The notes: a model not told the origin generated them from the sequence alone. 64,000 nucleotides of DNA from Lentinus brumalis (GCA_001792895.1 MARA01000010.1:496001-560000); one strand, 5' to 3'. Positions 46,376-56,624 are shown, numbered from the stretch's first letter. A program made the numbers and translations.

Positions 46376-47733
46376 CACTACATAATGGCAAGGGGAGGAG
46401 GCGGAACAGACCAGCACCATGACGCGAACATCAACGATAACGTCAGCCATCTTGTCCTACACAAGACAGACAATCCGCGCTCACCTGTTCGATCTTTGGG
46501 AACCACCTCTCGACCCCGTTTGAGTGTGATGATGGCTATCCAGGGGAACCAGCTGAGTCGATGGAAACCACCTCTCTACCTCGTTTGAGGGTGATGATGG
46601 CCATCCAGAGGGCCCAGCTGAGTCGATGGGAACCACGCCTCGAACCCGTCCGAGGGCGAATATTGGCCATCCAGAGGAACAAGCTGAGTCGATGGGCGTA
46701 CCCGGGCCTCGGTCCCGTCCTCGTCCGCGTGCATAATTGCGAAGATGTATAGCTTGTCCAGGGGGACCAGTGGAGCCGATCTCCTGCTGAACAAGAGTAA
46801 GTATGAGTGATAAGTATAACTCGTGTCTCGAGGGCCCGAGTAACTATTACTGAGGTCCCGCGGAGTCGTACCTCGGGAGTTGTTGTGGTGCAGCGACATC
46901 TCGAGTGACGCTACAATGTCGATCGATACGCAGAAGAGGACCGACCATAACCAGGCGCGCAATGGTATGGAAGAGTCTCTGAGTCAAGGGGTACCTTGTG
47001 TGTTATAGATCGCGTCAATGTATGTTCAGTTCAGGCAATGGCCGCATAGCTCACGCATCGAAGACTGCTTCCGTCGCAAGAGAATTGCTGCGGGAAACAG
47101 CCTGAGAATCTCGCTCTTGCGCTGAGCGCATTGCTCGGGGGCAGAGGCTGTTGTGGAAAAGTTTAGTGCACAGCACATGCGGAACAGGGAGGAATCTCTC
47201 GTTACCTGAAGAGCCTCAGTATCGCGTCTTAAACCATGCCCCAGATAAGCGACAGGACCATCGCTTCTTCAAGTGGGAGGGAGCTCTGCAGTCGGACTAG
47301 GTCAGGAATGGTCACGCTTGCCAAATCTAGCAAGTTCTTGCACTCACTAGGTAGTAGCGCCACTGAAACTCCTCCGTGAGCCACCACGATGACAGGGAAC
47401 CATGTCTGAGTCCCGTTCACGTTCAATGCGCGCATGACGGCCATAATACGCAGTGGCGGCGAGCGAGAGCGAGTGAACGAGTGACCGTCGTCAGTGCCAG
47501 TTGACATGCATATATCGAGGTAGGTGCTCACCTCCGAGAAGCTGCGCCATTGTGCCCGGATGAACGGGTACGCAGGTCGCTGAGTATGCTGCCCAATTGG
47601 ATTCGGGCAGCTACCATTCACGACGATGGTAACCGCAGCTCCGCAGGCGGCGAGCGATGTCTTGAGAAGTTTGTCTGTGAGAGAAGTGCGAGGTCCGAGT
47701 GGTACGAGGTAGGTTCGGAGGATGGGAGTCCAT
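46376..47733 (-). pseudogene. Membrane-protein family copy D, shortened
   Basis: The ATG at 47733 opens MDSHPPNLPRTTRTS. The conserved TSLTDKLLKTSLAACGAAVT and IVVNGSC follow in the neighbouring frame, so a one-base shift separates start and body. Family segments can be followed to about 47.25 kb (NGTQTWFPVIVVAHGGVSVA, near the place of WWLQWPG in unit C). The 3' part is replaced by tandem 65-bp repeats. The unit is about half as long as unit C. I infer a truncated pseudogene with a preserved promoter. Confidence 0.5.
46494..46700. repeat. Tandem 65-66 bp repeats, three clear copies
   Basis: The block agctgagtcgatgg recurs at 46551, 46616 and 46682. Each copy holds an aaccac/cctc core and ggccatccag. 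Weaker copies seem to continue to about 46.9 kb. On the - strand the frame reads repeats around STQLVPLDGQYSPSDGFEAW. Low-complexity expansion at the 3' end of unit D. Confidence 0.75.
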
Positions 47734-47810
47734 GCTTGGAGGCGCGGCTCAGCTGGTGAAAGAGATGAGGAGGGTCGAGTGAAGCTGTCGTCTACCTGGA
47801 GTATACGGCA

Positions 47811-47820
47811 CCTTATATAC
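47811..47820 (-). promoter_or_regulatory. TATA box of membrane-protein unit D
   Basis: On the - strand this reads GTATATAAGG, about 80 bp before the ATG at 47733. Confidence 0.6.
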
Positions 47821-48848
47821 CTGACCGGCTTCGTTGTTGAGCTCTTCCATGGATGGCGTGGGTGGCTTGGCCAGCATTGTGCATTGTGGAGCCGCATTGG
47901 CACGTACCCGGGACCATTCGGTCATAGCGCAAGTCTGGCCTTCAGGACAATAGCGGTGCATTGATAAACCGCATCGCATGTCGTAAGAGGTTCACAAAGG
48001 TCTTTTCTCTTCACGCACGCGTTCGAATGGCAAGCAGGTCCACCCATCACGAAGGCCACATTATGGGGGACGTTCTGAGAGGCCAATATGCATGCATATC
48101 GGACGAGTGCTCTAAGTATCACACTACAAGGATGAGTATAACATTGAACGGGGAGTGAGTGAGTACGCAGGGACTCGGGGAGACCGTCAATCGTGGATGG
48201 CAAAATGAGCACAGGCCTATGCGGGACCTTGAACACCCGACTCACCGTCATCCACCCTAGATGCTGAGCCAATGCGTACCGGAGCTACAGGAGCCCTCCT
48301 CCCGATCCCAAGATCAGCTATGAAAGATGACTCGTCAGTCACGCTTGACGAGCGGGAGGAGTCGGACTGACACACGCACCGACACCGCCATGAGCACAGG
48401 AGACGCCCGGGTACCACAACCGCATGCCATATATGGTATCGCTCGTACTGAACGCCATTGACAAGCGCTCCGAGTCCTTTCACTCGACATCTGCTCAAGT
48501 GCCACGAACACCTCTCGCCACTGGAACCTATCAGACGTCTATAATACGGGCAGACACTTACCTTGTCTCGGCCTCTACGTTACTGGCGACCCGCTCCAAC
48601 TCCGAGACTCGAGTGCCAGCAACGACCGTCGTCGACTACCGATAGCAATGACCATGAGCTGGACCAGATCATAACTGCACCGCCTCCTCCGGGATCGCCG
48701 AGTGGTTTGCGGCTACAGTGCCTAATTCAGCCCTTTTCCTGTGCACGATGCCTTGCCCCGTCAAGGGATGATCGGACTGCTTCCGCGAATGTGGAGTCTT
48801 CCGCCGGCCCAGTCAGCCTCCGTCACTACATATTCGGTTTTCCTCCCG
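47821..48848. other. 1 kb upstream region between divergent unit D (-) and the GH16 gene (+)
   Basis: Holds the promoter block 47850-47908 shared with unit C. The rest has short frames only; one on the - strand (48217-48498) has no motif. Confidence 0.45.
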
Positions 48849-48855
48849 TATATAT
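48849..48855 (+). promoter_or_regulatory. TATA box of the GH16 gene
   Basis: TATATAT about 88 bp upstream of the ATG at 48943. Confidence 0.55.
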
Positions 48856-48942
48856 GGGGGAATCAGATTCGTTGCGAGTCACTGTGTTCATCGAAACCAC
48901 CTACTAACACACTCTAAACCTAACAATCTACCCTCCACCACC

Positions 48943-49954
48943 ATGATCTCTTCAACACTCCTACTCGCTCTTCTCCCGCTCGTGCTCGCGAAGTCCAAAT
49001 CGAAGTCCATCTACATGGACTTCTCGACATACGACTCGTCGAACCCGGACAATACGGCGCAGGCGTTCCTCGCAAATAACACGATCATCATCAACAACTA
49101 CACCGTCGACTCCACGAGCGATCCTAACCCGCGCACCTACACCGCGGCCAACGTAGATATCGCCGACGGCTATCTGACATTGAAGGTGTCCGGAGGCACT
49201 GCGAATGGCAGCAGCGTGCCAAGTGCGGCCATCCAGACCAACGACACGAATATCCTCTACGGGACATTCAAGACCACCGCGATCGCGTCCAAGGTTCCGG
49301 GCGTGTGTCACGGGTACGTCTCGTATGCTCGATATGTCCATAAGCGAAATTCATATCGATCCATCCACTTGGGGATTTTAGCTTCTTCACGTATAAGAAT
49401 GATTGCCAGGAGTCAGACATCGAGATTCTCACGTCGCACTTCACCACCGGCAATGATCGCATCACCCCGGGATTGCAACTCACGAATCAGGCGACGAGCT
49501 GCAACTCGTCACAGAACACCCGCGACGCAATCCCGTACCCGCAAGACCCAACCGCTGCGGCACACGAGGTTCGTTCCATGTCCAGGACCATCTGCCCATC
49601 TGCTGACACTGCCCTTCTCGCAGTATACCCTTGAGTGGAGCCGAAAATCGACGAAGTACTACTTTGACGGCGCGTTGATCGCTACCATGGATACGAATGT
49701 ACCCTATGTGCCATCGGCCTTCCTCTGGAACTCGGTGAGCGTGACGCACACATCCGTAGCGAGCGAGTTCTTACTTGGCTTTACAGTGGTCAAGTGGCAA
49801 CGTCAACTGGACTAGCGGACCACCCACCGAGGACGCAATCCTCAGAATATCGAAGATTGATATCAAGTATACGACCAGTTCTGCACAGCGTACTTTCGGC
49901 ACGACGCTGTCTACGCTCGCGCTTGTTCCTTTGTTGTGGTGGGTATTAGTCTAA
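48943..49954 (+). CDS. Secreted GH16-type (beta-glucanase-like) glycoside hydrolase
   Basis: GH16 enzymes act on beta-1,3/1,4-glucans or transglycosylate cell-wall polymers. Four exons, 48943-49313, 49382-49568, 49624-49734 and 49787-49954, give 278 residues. A signal peptide (MISSTLLLALLPLVLA) precedes a Lys/Ser tract and the beta-sandwich: FSTYDSS, AANVDIADGYLTLKVSGG, ILYGTFKTTAIASKVPGVCH, then the catalytic-type motif QESDIEIL carrying the two Glu and the Asp of ExDxxE type. LEWSRKSTKYYFDGALIATM and WSSGNVNWTSGPP follow, as in fungal relatives. The C-terminus (TFGTTLSTLALVPLLWWVLV) is hydrophobic and could be a GPI-anchor signal, so the protein may be wall- or membrane-attached. No break seen. 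It is convergent with the dehydrogenase gene on its right, with only 137 bp between stop codons. Confidence 0.9.
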
Positions 49955-50091
49955 CGAGCAGAACTTCCCAAAATTGTTTCGAAGTTCCGAGGATGATCGT
50001 AAGATACCCATACTTATAGCTACTGGCACTTCCAATTGTACATATACTCATGAACCAAGGGACATTGTTCAGTCGTTACACGTAACTTCAT

Positions 50092-51608
50092 CTACACGTA
50101 AATCCCTTGCAGCAGTCCAACAACCTTCGACAGCAACGGGTCCTCCTTACCCACCGCCCTCTCCGCGATCGTCTGCACGTGTTCCTGCGGGACCTTGCAC
50201 TGTGAGAGCGTTGAGTGAAGTCCGAGACCGTCAACAAGCCTGATAAAACCGACGCAACATCCATAAGCCATTGCGGATGAACACGTGACTAAGCCACTCA
50301 CTTTTGGATCTCGACCGAGAGCTGTGTGACGTCGCCCTCGAGCGAGCCCGTGGACGGCTTGCGGAGGTAGAAGAGCGCGCCCGCGAGCCACTCCTTGTCC
50401 TCCTTCGACGCCGTCTCCGCCTTCAGCGCGACGACCGGTGCGAGAGTGAGACACTGTGTGGATGCTCCGTTAGTGGCGTCCTCACTTGCATACTGTCTTA
50501 CATAGGGCGGCGGTCAACTCACAGACGTGATCCCGTGTGGGATGCCGTACGTGGCGCCGAGCTTATGGCCCAGAGCATGCGAGAGCCCAAGCGCGCTGTG
50601 TATGGCGACAACTGAAATTTAGTGCATAGTGCCATGACTTTGTGCGCGCAATCGACGTACGTGTGACTGGAGACCTTGATGGGCCAGAGACTCATCCACG
50701 AGGCGATCTGGAGCTTCTGCCGGGCCTCGATGTCTTGCGGGTTGGCCTTAGAGGCAGGCAGGTACTTGAACAGGTCGGCGAGCGCGGCGTAGCAGAGGTG
50801 CTTGATGGGTGGGGGAACGAGCGGCCTATAGAGGTTCTCTGTGACAACACAACATTTAATCAGACACGAAGCTCGTCCTCGCAGCAAATTTTGTGACCGA
50901 ACGGACCTACGGCATGGTCGAGGGCACGGATACCGGTGGAAAGCCACAGGCGTTCTGGGGTGGAAAGGGTGAGCTCGGCGTCGAGGATGATGCCTGACGG
51001 CGCAAGCTCCGGCGCGTGCACCGCGACCTTGTGGCCCTCCTCGTTCGTGTATCCCGCACCGATCTGAAGACCATCACCGTCAGCGATCAGCACGGACGCT
51101 GTCAGAGAAGAGGACTCACAGTGTACTCTGCCGCGCTGAGGGTGGTCGGAATGGCGATTTGCGGGAGGTACCGCCCGCCGCGCTCCTGCTGGACGAAGTA
51201 CAGGATGGCCTTGGACGCGTCGACGGGCGAGCCGCCGCCGACGCTGACGATCACGTCTGCGTCGACGTCCTTGAACTTCTGCACACCAGCTTTGATGCCT
51301 GCGACGGGTGCGTGCTCGCCGATCTCGTAGAACGTCGCGCCGTAGGCGTTGCGTTCCCGGAGAATGTTCGCGACAGTCTTCACGACGTCGGTCTGTAAAG
51401 TAGAGACTTGGCCAATACCAGTAATCGGATGGACGGCACGACAGACCTTGTGGAAGAGACTCTTCCCGGTGACGACGAGAGCCTTCTTTGCTCCGAGGAT
51501 GTCGAGTAGCTGAGGTAGCGCAGTCTTCACCGAGCCAGGGCCGTAGTACACGCCCTTGAGCGTGTCGGTGTACGCGTAGAATCCAGAGAGGTTGGAATCG
51601 GCGGACAT
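50092..51608 (-). CDS. Iron-containing alcohol dehydrogenase family, maleylacetate reductase-like
   Basis: Cytosolic oxidoreductase of the Fe-ADH superfamily. Maleylacetate reductases reduce maleylacetate to 3-oxoadipate in aromatic ring degradation; the exact substrate here is inferred. The start at 51608 gives MSADSNLSGFYAYTDTLKGV and VYYGPGSVKTALPQLLDILG. An exon from 51393 carries ATFYEIGEHAPVAG and the nucleotide-binding loop VIVSVGGGSPVDASKAI. Next come IPTTLSAAEYT, IGAGYTNEEGHKVAVHAPEL, STGIRALDHAVE (metal-ligand region), the His-rich helix LGLSHALGHKLGATYGIPHG and ITSCLTLAPVV. The C-terminus ends at the stop 50092-50094. About seven exons join with canonical sites. It is followed, divergently, by three MBL-fold genes. 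Confidence 0.87.
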
Positions 51609-51690
51609 GGTGGTAAGCAGATGGGTATACACTGGTTGAGCACGATGGTTTGATACGTAGGCAGCGGCGATAGACTCAGAGTCTCAGACA

Positions 51691-51700
51691 AATATATAGT
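51691..51700 (-). promoter_or_regulatory. TATA box of the dehydrogenase gene
   Basis: On the - strand this reads ACTATATATT, about 85 bp upstream of the ATG at 51608. Confidence 0.5.
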
Positions 51701-52693
51701 CCCGGTAAGTCAAGATGATCTGGTATGTCATCATATGTCAGATGACGATTGCCAGGCCATGTTTTCGCATCAGGATGGCGCATCGTTCCAGGTCGCACGG
51801 CGCAGTCGGAGATGGGGAGTTAGCATGTACACTCGGATTGTCGGGGACCTCAGTTGAACAACGAGAGCGTAGGAGACAATTCGGAGCACAGAAGAGCACC
51901 GACTGTAAACGGGGTGATCAGGGTCCTGCTAGGGTGGCATCTGGAGCCCAAGCGCCCGAGCACTTTACTTCTTTACTTACACTGTGAACGAGGCTTCCAC
52001 GTCCACAGGTGCGCTCAACTACCCCCGACACTCATTCTACGCAACAAGGTCCTACCATCGGCGTCGGAATTGAGGAAGATATGCGTATGATGCTCAATTC
52101 ACTTGTGCACGCCCAGACTTCGCCATCCTCAGGCTGCTCCTCCTCCTCCCTCCGCCCAACATCTGTCGATCCAGGTTCAATCTTGATGGCCTGCCGGAAT
52201 TAAGTGCTACCAACACAGCCAGCACGCTGCCGCCGATCAAGGTGCTGCGATGGCTTACTGCAGCTTATGTACTGCAGCTTACTGAGCACGTTCGGGCAAC
52301 TCACCGCGCATACTTACAGAGCCCGCATTTGTACTCTACACCACTGCGATCTTGAGGCCCGACGGCCCCTGGCCTTCAGAAACACAGCTCTTCTGCCTCG
52401 TTGAGTCGTGGACGTTGCGATTCTGGAGACTGAGTCTCGCGTGCAATTGCGTGTTCTGTTGCATGCCTGTGACGTCACTAGCTACGACTTTTCACGATTT
52501 TTCGAGACATCCTTCCCATGACTACAGCACCGGTCTGGCATTGATTGAAGGCTTCACGCCTTCAGGCCCAGGCTTCAGCTGACCAACTTATCAGACATCA
52601 GCGGCACTTGCTCACCGCAGATCTGATAAAAGGGCTGCAGTGAGGCCATCGTGGTACATACAGTACTGCACCATCTCGTTACCCGTTGACTAG
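51701..52693. other. Divergent promoter region between dehydrogenase (-) and MBL gene 1 (+)
   Basis: About 1 kb with no gene. Its right end should be the transcription start and first untranslated exon of MBL gene 1. Confidence 0.5.
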
Positions 52694-52747
52694 GTACGTA
52701 TGTCGAGACTCTACTACTATTCCTCGATGGAACTAACGTTCTTCCAG
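52694..52747 (+). other. Candidate 5' UTR intron of MBL gene 1
   Basis: Starts gtacgtatg and ends ttcttccag, 20 bp before the ATG. Equivalent candidate introns lie before MBL genes 2 and 3. Confidence 0.55.
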
Positions 52748-52767
52748 ACACAGAAAGACCGTTGAGA

Positions 52768-53661
52768 ATGAGTCTCCCGTCCCCCTCCCCCAATCAGGCG
52801 TATTGCCATGTCTCTGCTCTTGACGCAGGATCCGTGAAGGTGCCGTTGGCGTGGGTGCTCGACGGCGTCAGCGACGACACCTTCGTTGAAGTCCCCGCAC
52901 TCGCCTTCCTCATCCGACACACCACGAAGCCCGACCTCTTCCTCTTCGACCTCGGTATTCGCAAGGACTTCGCGACTGTCCTCCCTCCGAACACCATCAA
53001 GTACCTCACAGAGAAGTTGCACTTCGAGATCAAGGTCCCGCAGGACGTCGTCGAGGCGCTCGCCAAGGGCGGCACGAAGCCCGCGGACATCACCCACCTC
53101 TGCATCTCGCACCTCCACTTCGACCACACCGGCGACGCATCCCTCTTCCCCAACGCACAAGTCATCTCCGGCGAGGGCGCGCGCCCGCTTGTCGCTGACG
53201 GGTGGCCGAAGAACCCCAACTCGAGTATCCTGCAGGAGACTCTCCCCGAGGGCCGCACGACCTTCCTCGACCCCGAGGGATGGCCCGCACTCGGCCCCTT
53301 CCCGCACGCGCTCGATTACTACGGCGACGGGAGCCTGTACATCGTCGATGCGGGCCCCGGGCACTTGCCTGGCCACCTGAACTTCCTCGTCCGGACGTCT
53401 GCGGACGGAGGATGGATCTACCTCGCTGGCGACAGCGCGCACGACTGGAGCCTCATCAATGGGACCGGCAAAATCGGACATCATCCGCTCTTCGGCTGCG
53501 CGCATCTCAACGTTGCCGCATCGGAGGAGCATATCGGGAGGATACGCACGCTCATGAGGGAGAATCCGAGGGTGCGAGTCGTCTTGGCTCACGACGTGCC
53601 GTGGTACGAGAAGAACAAGGATGGGGCGGCATTTTGGCCGGGCAAGATCGAGTCGCTGTAG
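52768..53661 (+). CDS. MBL-fold metallohydrolase, lactonase-like, paralogue 1 (intact)
   Basis: Single coding exon of 297 residues. The metal site of the metallo-beta-lactamase fold is complete: SHLHFDHTGD (HxHxDH), a His in GHLPGHLNFL, the bridging Asp in YLAGDSAHDW, and a terminal His in VVLAHDVPWYEKN. The N-terminus MSLPSPSPNQAYCHVSALDA and the layout resemble the group that includes N-acyl-homoserine lactonases, so hydrolysis of a lactone or ester is a reasonable guess; the substrate is unknown. No signal peptide; likely cytosolic. The ATG at 52768 is chosen because it aligns with MSLPPP in the two paralogues. It heads a tandem of three same-strand paralogues. Confidence 0.92.
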   Translation: MSLPSPSPNQAYCHVSALDAGSVKVPLAWVLDGVSDDTFVEVPALAFLIRHTTKPDLFLFDLGIRKDFATVLPPNTIKYLTEKLHFEIKVPQDVVEALAKGGTKPADITHLCISHLHFDHTGDASLFPNAQVISGEGARPLVADGWPKNPNSSILQETLPEGRTTFLDPEGWPALGPFPHALDYYGDGSLYIVDAGPGHLPGHLNFLVRTSADGGWIYLAGDSAHDWSLINGTGKIGHHPLFGCAHLNVAASEEHIGRIRTLMRENPRVRVVLAHDVPWYEKNKDGAAFWPGKIESL

Positions 53662-54121
53662 CGACTTGTGCCGGCGGCCTGGAGACTTGGGAGGTACGTT
53701 GTGTCTTCGAAGCCTTGTCAGCGTGTTTCTGGTCGGAGCGATCGCTGACGAGTACATCAGGATGACGCAAATCAGGACTGCAGCATAACACTTTGATGTA
53801 CAGCAGTGACAGGATTATCGGATTCGGTATTGGACAAGCCTTTAAGGGCGGCATAGGATGCAAGGTGCAGGATCACTATTCGCTTTCAAGTTATCCGAGG
53901 CATCGGTACCATGAAGGTTGGCAGGAAGCTCCAGAAGCGCGCCAACGCAGACCAAGATCTTCTCGCGATTCACTGACAATACTAGTCTCATGTGCCATGA
54001 GAACGCCAACCCAGTCTTGGACCATATGACGTGCTATATAAACCTCTAACCTCCAGGACATCCCAGTGCGCGCCACCCAACAGCCGCGACCACCACCGCC
54101 AGCTGCGACTCCCACCAGAAT
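53662..54121. other. Intergenic between MBL genes 1 and 2
   Basis: 3' flank of MBL gene 1 and promoter of MBL gene 2, with a TATA box at 54036-54042. No other gene. Confidence 0.5.
54036..54042 (+). promoter_or_regulatory. TATA box of MBL gene 2
   Basis: TATATAA, about 85 bp before the candidate 5' UTR intron and 146 bp before the ATG. Confidence 0.6.
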
Positions 54122-54180
54122 GTGAGCCTGCTGCACCCATCATCCGTGACCAGCGAATCTGACCGCTGGTACCGGATCAG
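54122..54180 (+). other. Candidate 5' UTR intron of MBL gene 2
   Basis: Starts gtgagcctg and ends accggatcag, one base before the ATG at 54182. Confidence 0.55.
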
Positions 54181-54181
54181 T

Positions 54182-55080
54182 ATGAGTTTACCACCCCCAG
54201 CCAAGGACCAAGCATACTGCGACGTCTCCGCGTTCGACGCGGGAAACATCAACATGCTCCTCGGGCAGCTCGTCGACGTCGCCATGGAGGGCGAGATGAC
54301 AGACGTCCCCGTGCTCTCCTTCCTGCTCCGCCACTCGCGCACCGGCGACATCCTCCTCTTTGACCTCGGCGTGCGGCCCGACATCGAGAACTACTCTGCC
54401 GGCGCCCGCGAGCTCACGCGCCACATGGACATGACGTTCCAAGGGCGCGACATCCCCGCCGCCCTTGAGAAAGGCGGTGTGTCGCGCGCGGACGTCAAGC
54501 GCGTCGTGCTGTCGCACATCCACTTCGACCACACGGGTTCCCCGCGTGCGTTCCCGAACGCGACGTTCATCCTCGGGAACGGCGCACTGAAGATCATCGC
54601 GGAGAAGGGGCCCGAGTACAAGCACACCCTCTACTCTGTCGACGTCCCCTTCGAGCGCACGGTGTTCGTCAACCCTGAGCTCGCGATCCCAGCGACTCCG
54701 GACAGGAAAGAGATGTGGGCGCCGCTCGGGCCGCTCCCGCGGGCGCTCGACCTGTACGGCGACGGCAGCCTGTACATCGTCGACGCCCCGGGGCACATCC
54801 CGGGACACCTCAATATCATGGCACGCACCTCGGCAGACGGCGGGTGGGTGTACCTTGGGGAGATAGTGCGCACGACTGGCGCCTGCTGACGGGGGAGGCG
54901 GGGATTGGACGCCACCCCGTGTGGGGCTGTATCCACGAGGACAGAGCGAAGGCGGAGGAGACCATCGAGCACATGAAGACGTTGGTGGCGACGCCGAGGG
55001 TGCGGGTGCTGCTGGCGCACGACCGTCCGTTCGTACACGAGGGGAAGGGATACTGGCCGGACAAGATCGCATCGCTCTGA
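54182..55080 (+). pseudogene. MBL-fold metallohydrolase paralogue 2 with a one-base deletion
   Basis: Starts MSLPPPAKDQAYCDVSAFDA and tracks paralogue 1 (FLLRHSRTGDILLFDLGV, SHIHFDHTG, LYGDGSLYIVDAPGHIPGHL, RTSADGGWVYLG). At the GGGG of 54857-54860 one base is missing relative to the paralogues, so the frame ends at 54887-54889. The remaining family sequence, from the bridging-Asp motif DSAHDW to the stop at 55078-55080, is intact in the next frame (RVRVLLAHDRPF, GYWPDKIASL). Because everything beyond the single base is well conserved, either the inactivation is very recent or the G run was miscalled. As written, the product lacks the metal-bridging Asp and the C-terminal His. Confidence 0.7.
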
Positions 55081-55681
55081 ACCTCCATTGACCGCAGGCG
55101 CCGGGAGGATTTGTCAGAATGTTCTTGACTCCGGTGCTCGGTGAAGTCCGTGCTCTCGCTGTTTGTGGTTCTCTATCCTAGTGTAGGTTATGCTCACCTA
55201 AGCTAGCGTGGACGATGATGTTCCGCCGATAATGTGCGTAGTCCGACGTGCCTGCGCTCTCGTCGCGTCGTCTTACGAGCCGTCAGCACGTATATTGCGT
55301 AAATCATGACCGTTCGTTCCCAGATGACCGACGCTGCTTCGTCTACCGTGCGAAGGATCGTCCTGCAATGGCAACGTCTCATCCTCGCTGACGCTTGGGA
55401 GGCGGCGGGATCGGCGGTGCCGTGGGTTCTTCGCGCACTAAGTCATGATACTGAGTCTGTCGCTCAGGTGACGGGATTACTGATGAAAGCGCATCTCACT
55501 GCGCCGGTTTGGGCCTGAGGCCTGGGTAAGTAGAGGAGTAGGAATCGCTTAAACAAATGGATGATCAGATCCGGTTCCGTCGAGCTCGCTACAGTCATCG
55601 GCAGTTAGCGCGCGAAGCGGCGTACTTAAACGAGTGCGACGGAACAGAGGATGTCCAGACCTTGGTCCTGTCCAACACTTC
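55081..55681. other. Intergenic between MBL genes 2 and 3
   Basis: A 70-codon + frame (55306-55518) shows no motif. Otherwise nothing. Confidence 0.45.
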
Positions 55682-55737
55682 GTGAGTAGATATCCGTCTA
55701 AGCACACCGACGTTACTGATGCTGGGACCCTGCACAG
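55682..55737 (+). other. Candidate 5' UTR intron of MBL gene 3
   Basis: Starts gtgagtaga and ends ccctgcacag, three bases before the ATG at 55741. Confidence 0.6.
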
Positions 55738-55740
55738 GAC

Positions 55741-56624
55741 ATGAGCTTACCACCTCCCGCTGCGAACCAAGCGTTCTGCAAAGTCTCCGCCCTCGAAGGA
55801 GGTCACGTCAAGATCCCCTCGGCCTGGTTCGTCGACCCGGACCCCACGCCAGGAGAGTTCGTCGTCGTCCCTTCCCTCTGCTTCCTCATCCGCCACGCCA
55901 CGCGCCCAGAGACGTTCGTCTTCGACCTCGGCGTGCACAAGGACTGGGCGACGCTCGCGCCAGAGTACGCCGCGGAGGTGCGCAAGGGCGGCGCGGACAT
56001 GAACGCACAACCGGACGTGGCCGAGTCGCTCGCCAAGGGCGGACTCGACCTGCGGACGTCACCTACGTCTGCATCTCGCACATCCACATCGACCACGTCG
56101 GCGACCCGACCCCGTTCTCGAAGGCGAAGTTCATCGTCGGCGCTGGGGCGCGTGCGCTGCCGGACCCCGCGACCGGACATACGCAGGAGCTCTCGACCAG
56201 ATGCTTCAAGGCAATCCCGAAGGAGCGTGTCGACTACCTCGACCTCTCCGGCGCCTCAGCGATCGGGCCGCTCGCCCATGCACACGACTTTTACGGGGAC
56301 GGGAGCCTGTACATCGTCGACGCGACGGGCCACTTGCCGGGACACGTCAACCTCCTTGTACGCACGACTGCGGACGGCGGCTGGCTCTACCTCGCCGCCG
56401 ACAGTGCGCACGACTGGCGGCTGCTCAAGGGCGAGGGCAAGATCCCGCGCAAGCCGTTCTGCATGCACGTGGACGTCGAGAAGGCGGAGGCGCAGATTGC
56501 GAACATCGTGAAGCTGTTGGAGGAGAACAAGCGGGCGCAGGTGCTTCTGGCGCACGATGTTCCTTGGTACGAGAAGAACAAGGGCGGGAGCGCGTTCTGG
56601 CCGGGTGAAATTCCGCCCTTGTGA
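55741..56624 (+). pseudogene. MBL-fold metallohydrolase paralogue 3 with a one-base deletion
   Basis: Starts MSLPPPAANQAFCKVSALEG and continues FLIRHATRPETFVFDLGVHK and PDVAESLAKGGLD. Near 56049-56050 one C is missing relative to paralogue 1. The family sequence then goes on in another frame with the metal motif SHIHIDHVGD, DFYGDGSLYIVDATGHLPGH, the bridging Asp in AADSAHDW, VLLAHDVPWYEKNK and the stop at 56622-56624. Apart from that base all catalytic residues are present, so a consensus error is as likely as a real mutation. If the deletion is real, the enzyme is dead because the break lies before the metal site. Confidence 0.7.

Noticed and set aside
52717..53757. 346-codon open frame on the - strand
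   Set aside because: It is antisense to the intact MBL gene 1. GC-rich third positions keep the opposite strand open. The + strand has the full metal-site motifs.
54188..55072. 294-codon open frame on the - strand
   Set aside because: Antisense shadow of MBL gene 2, very rich in Arg/Pro/Val and without motifs.
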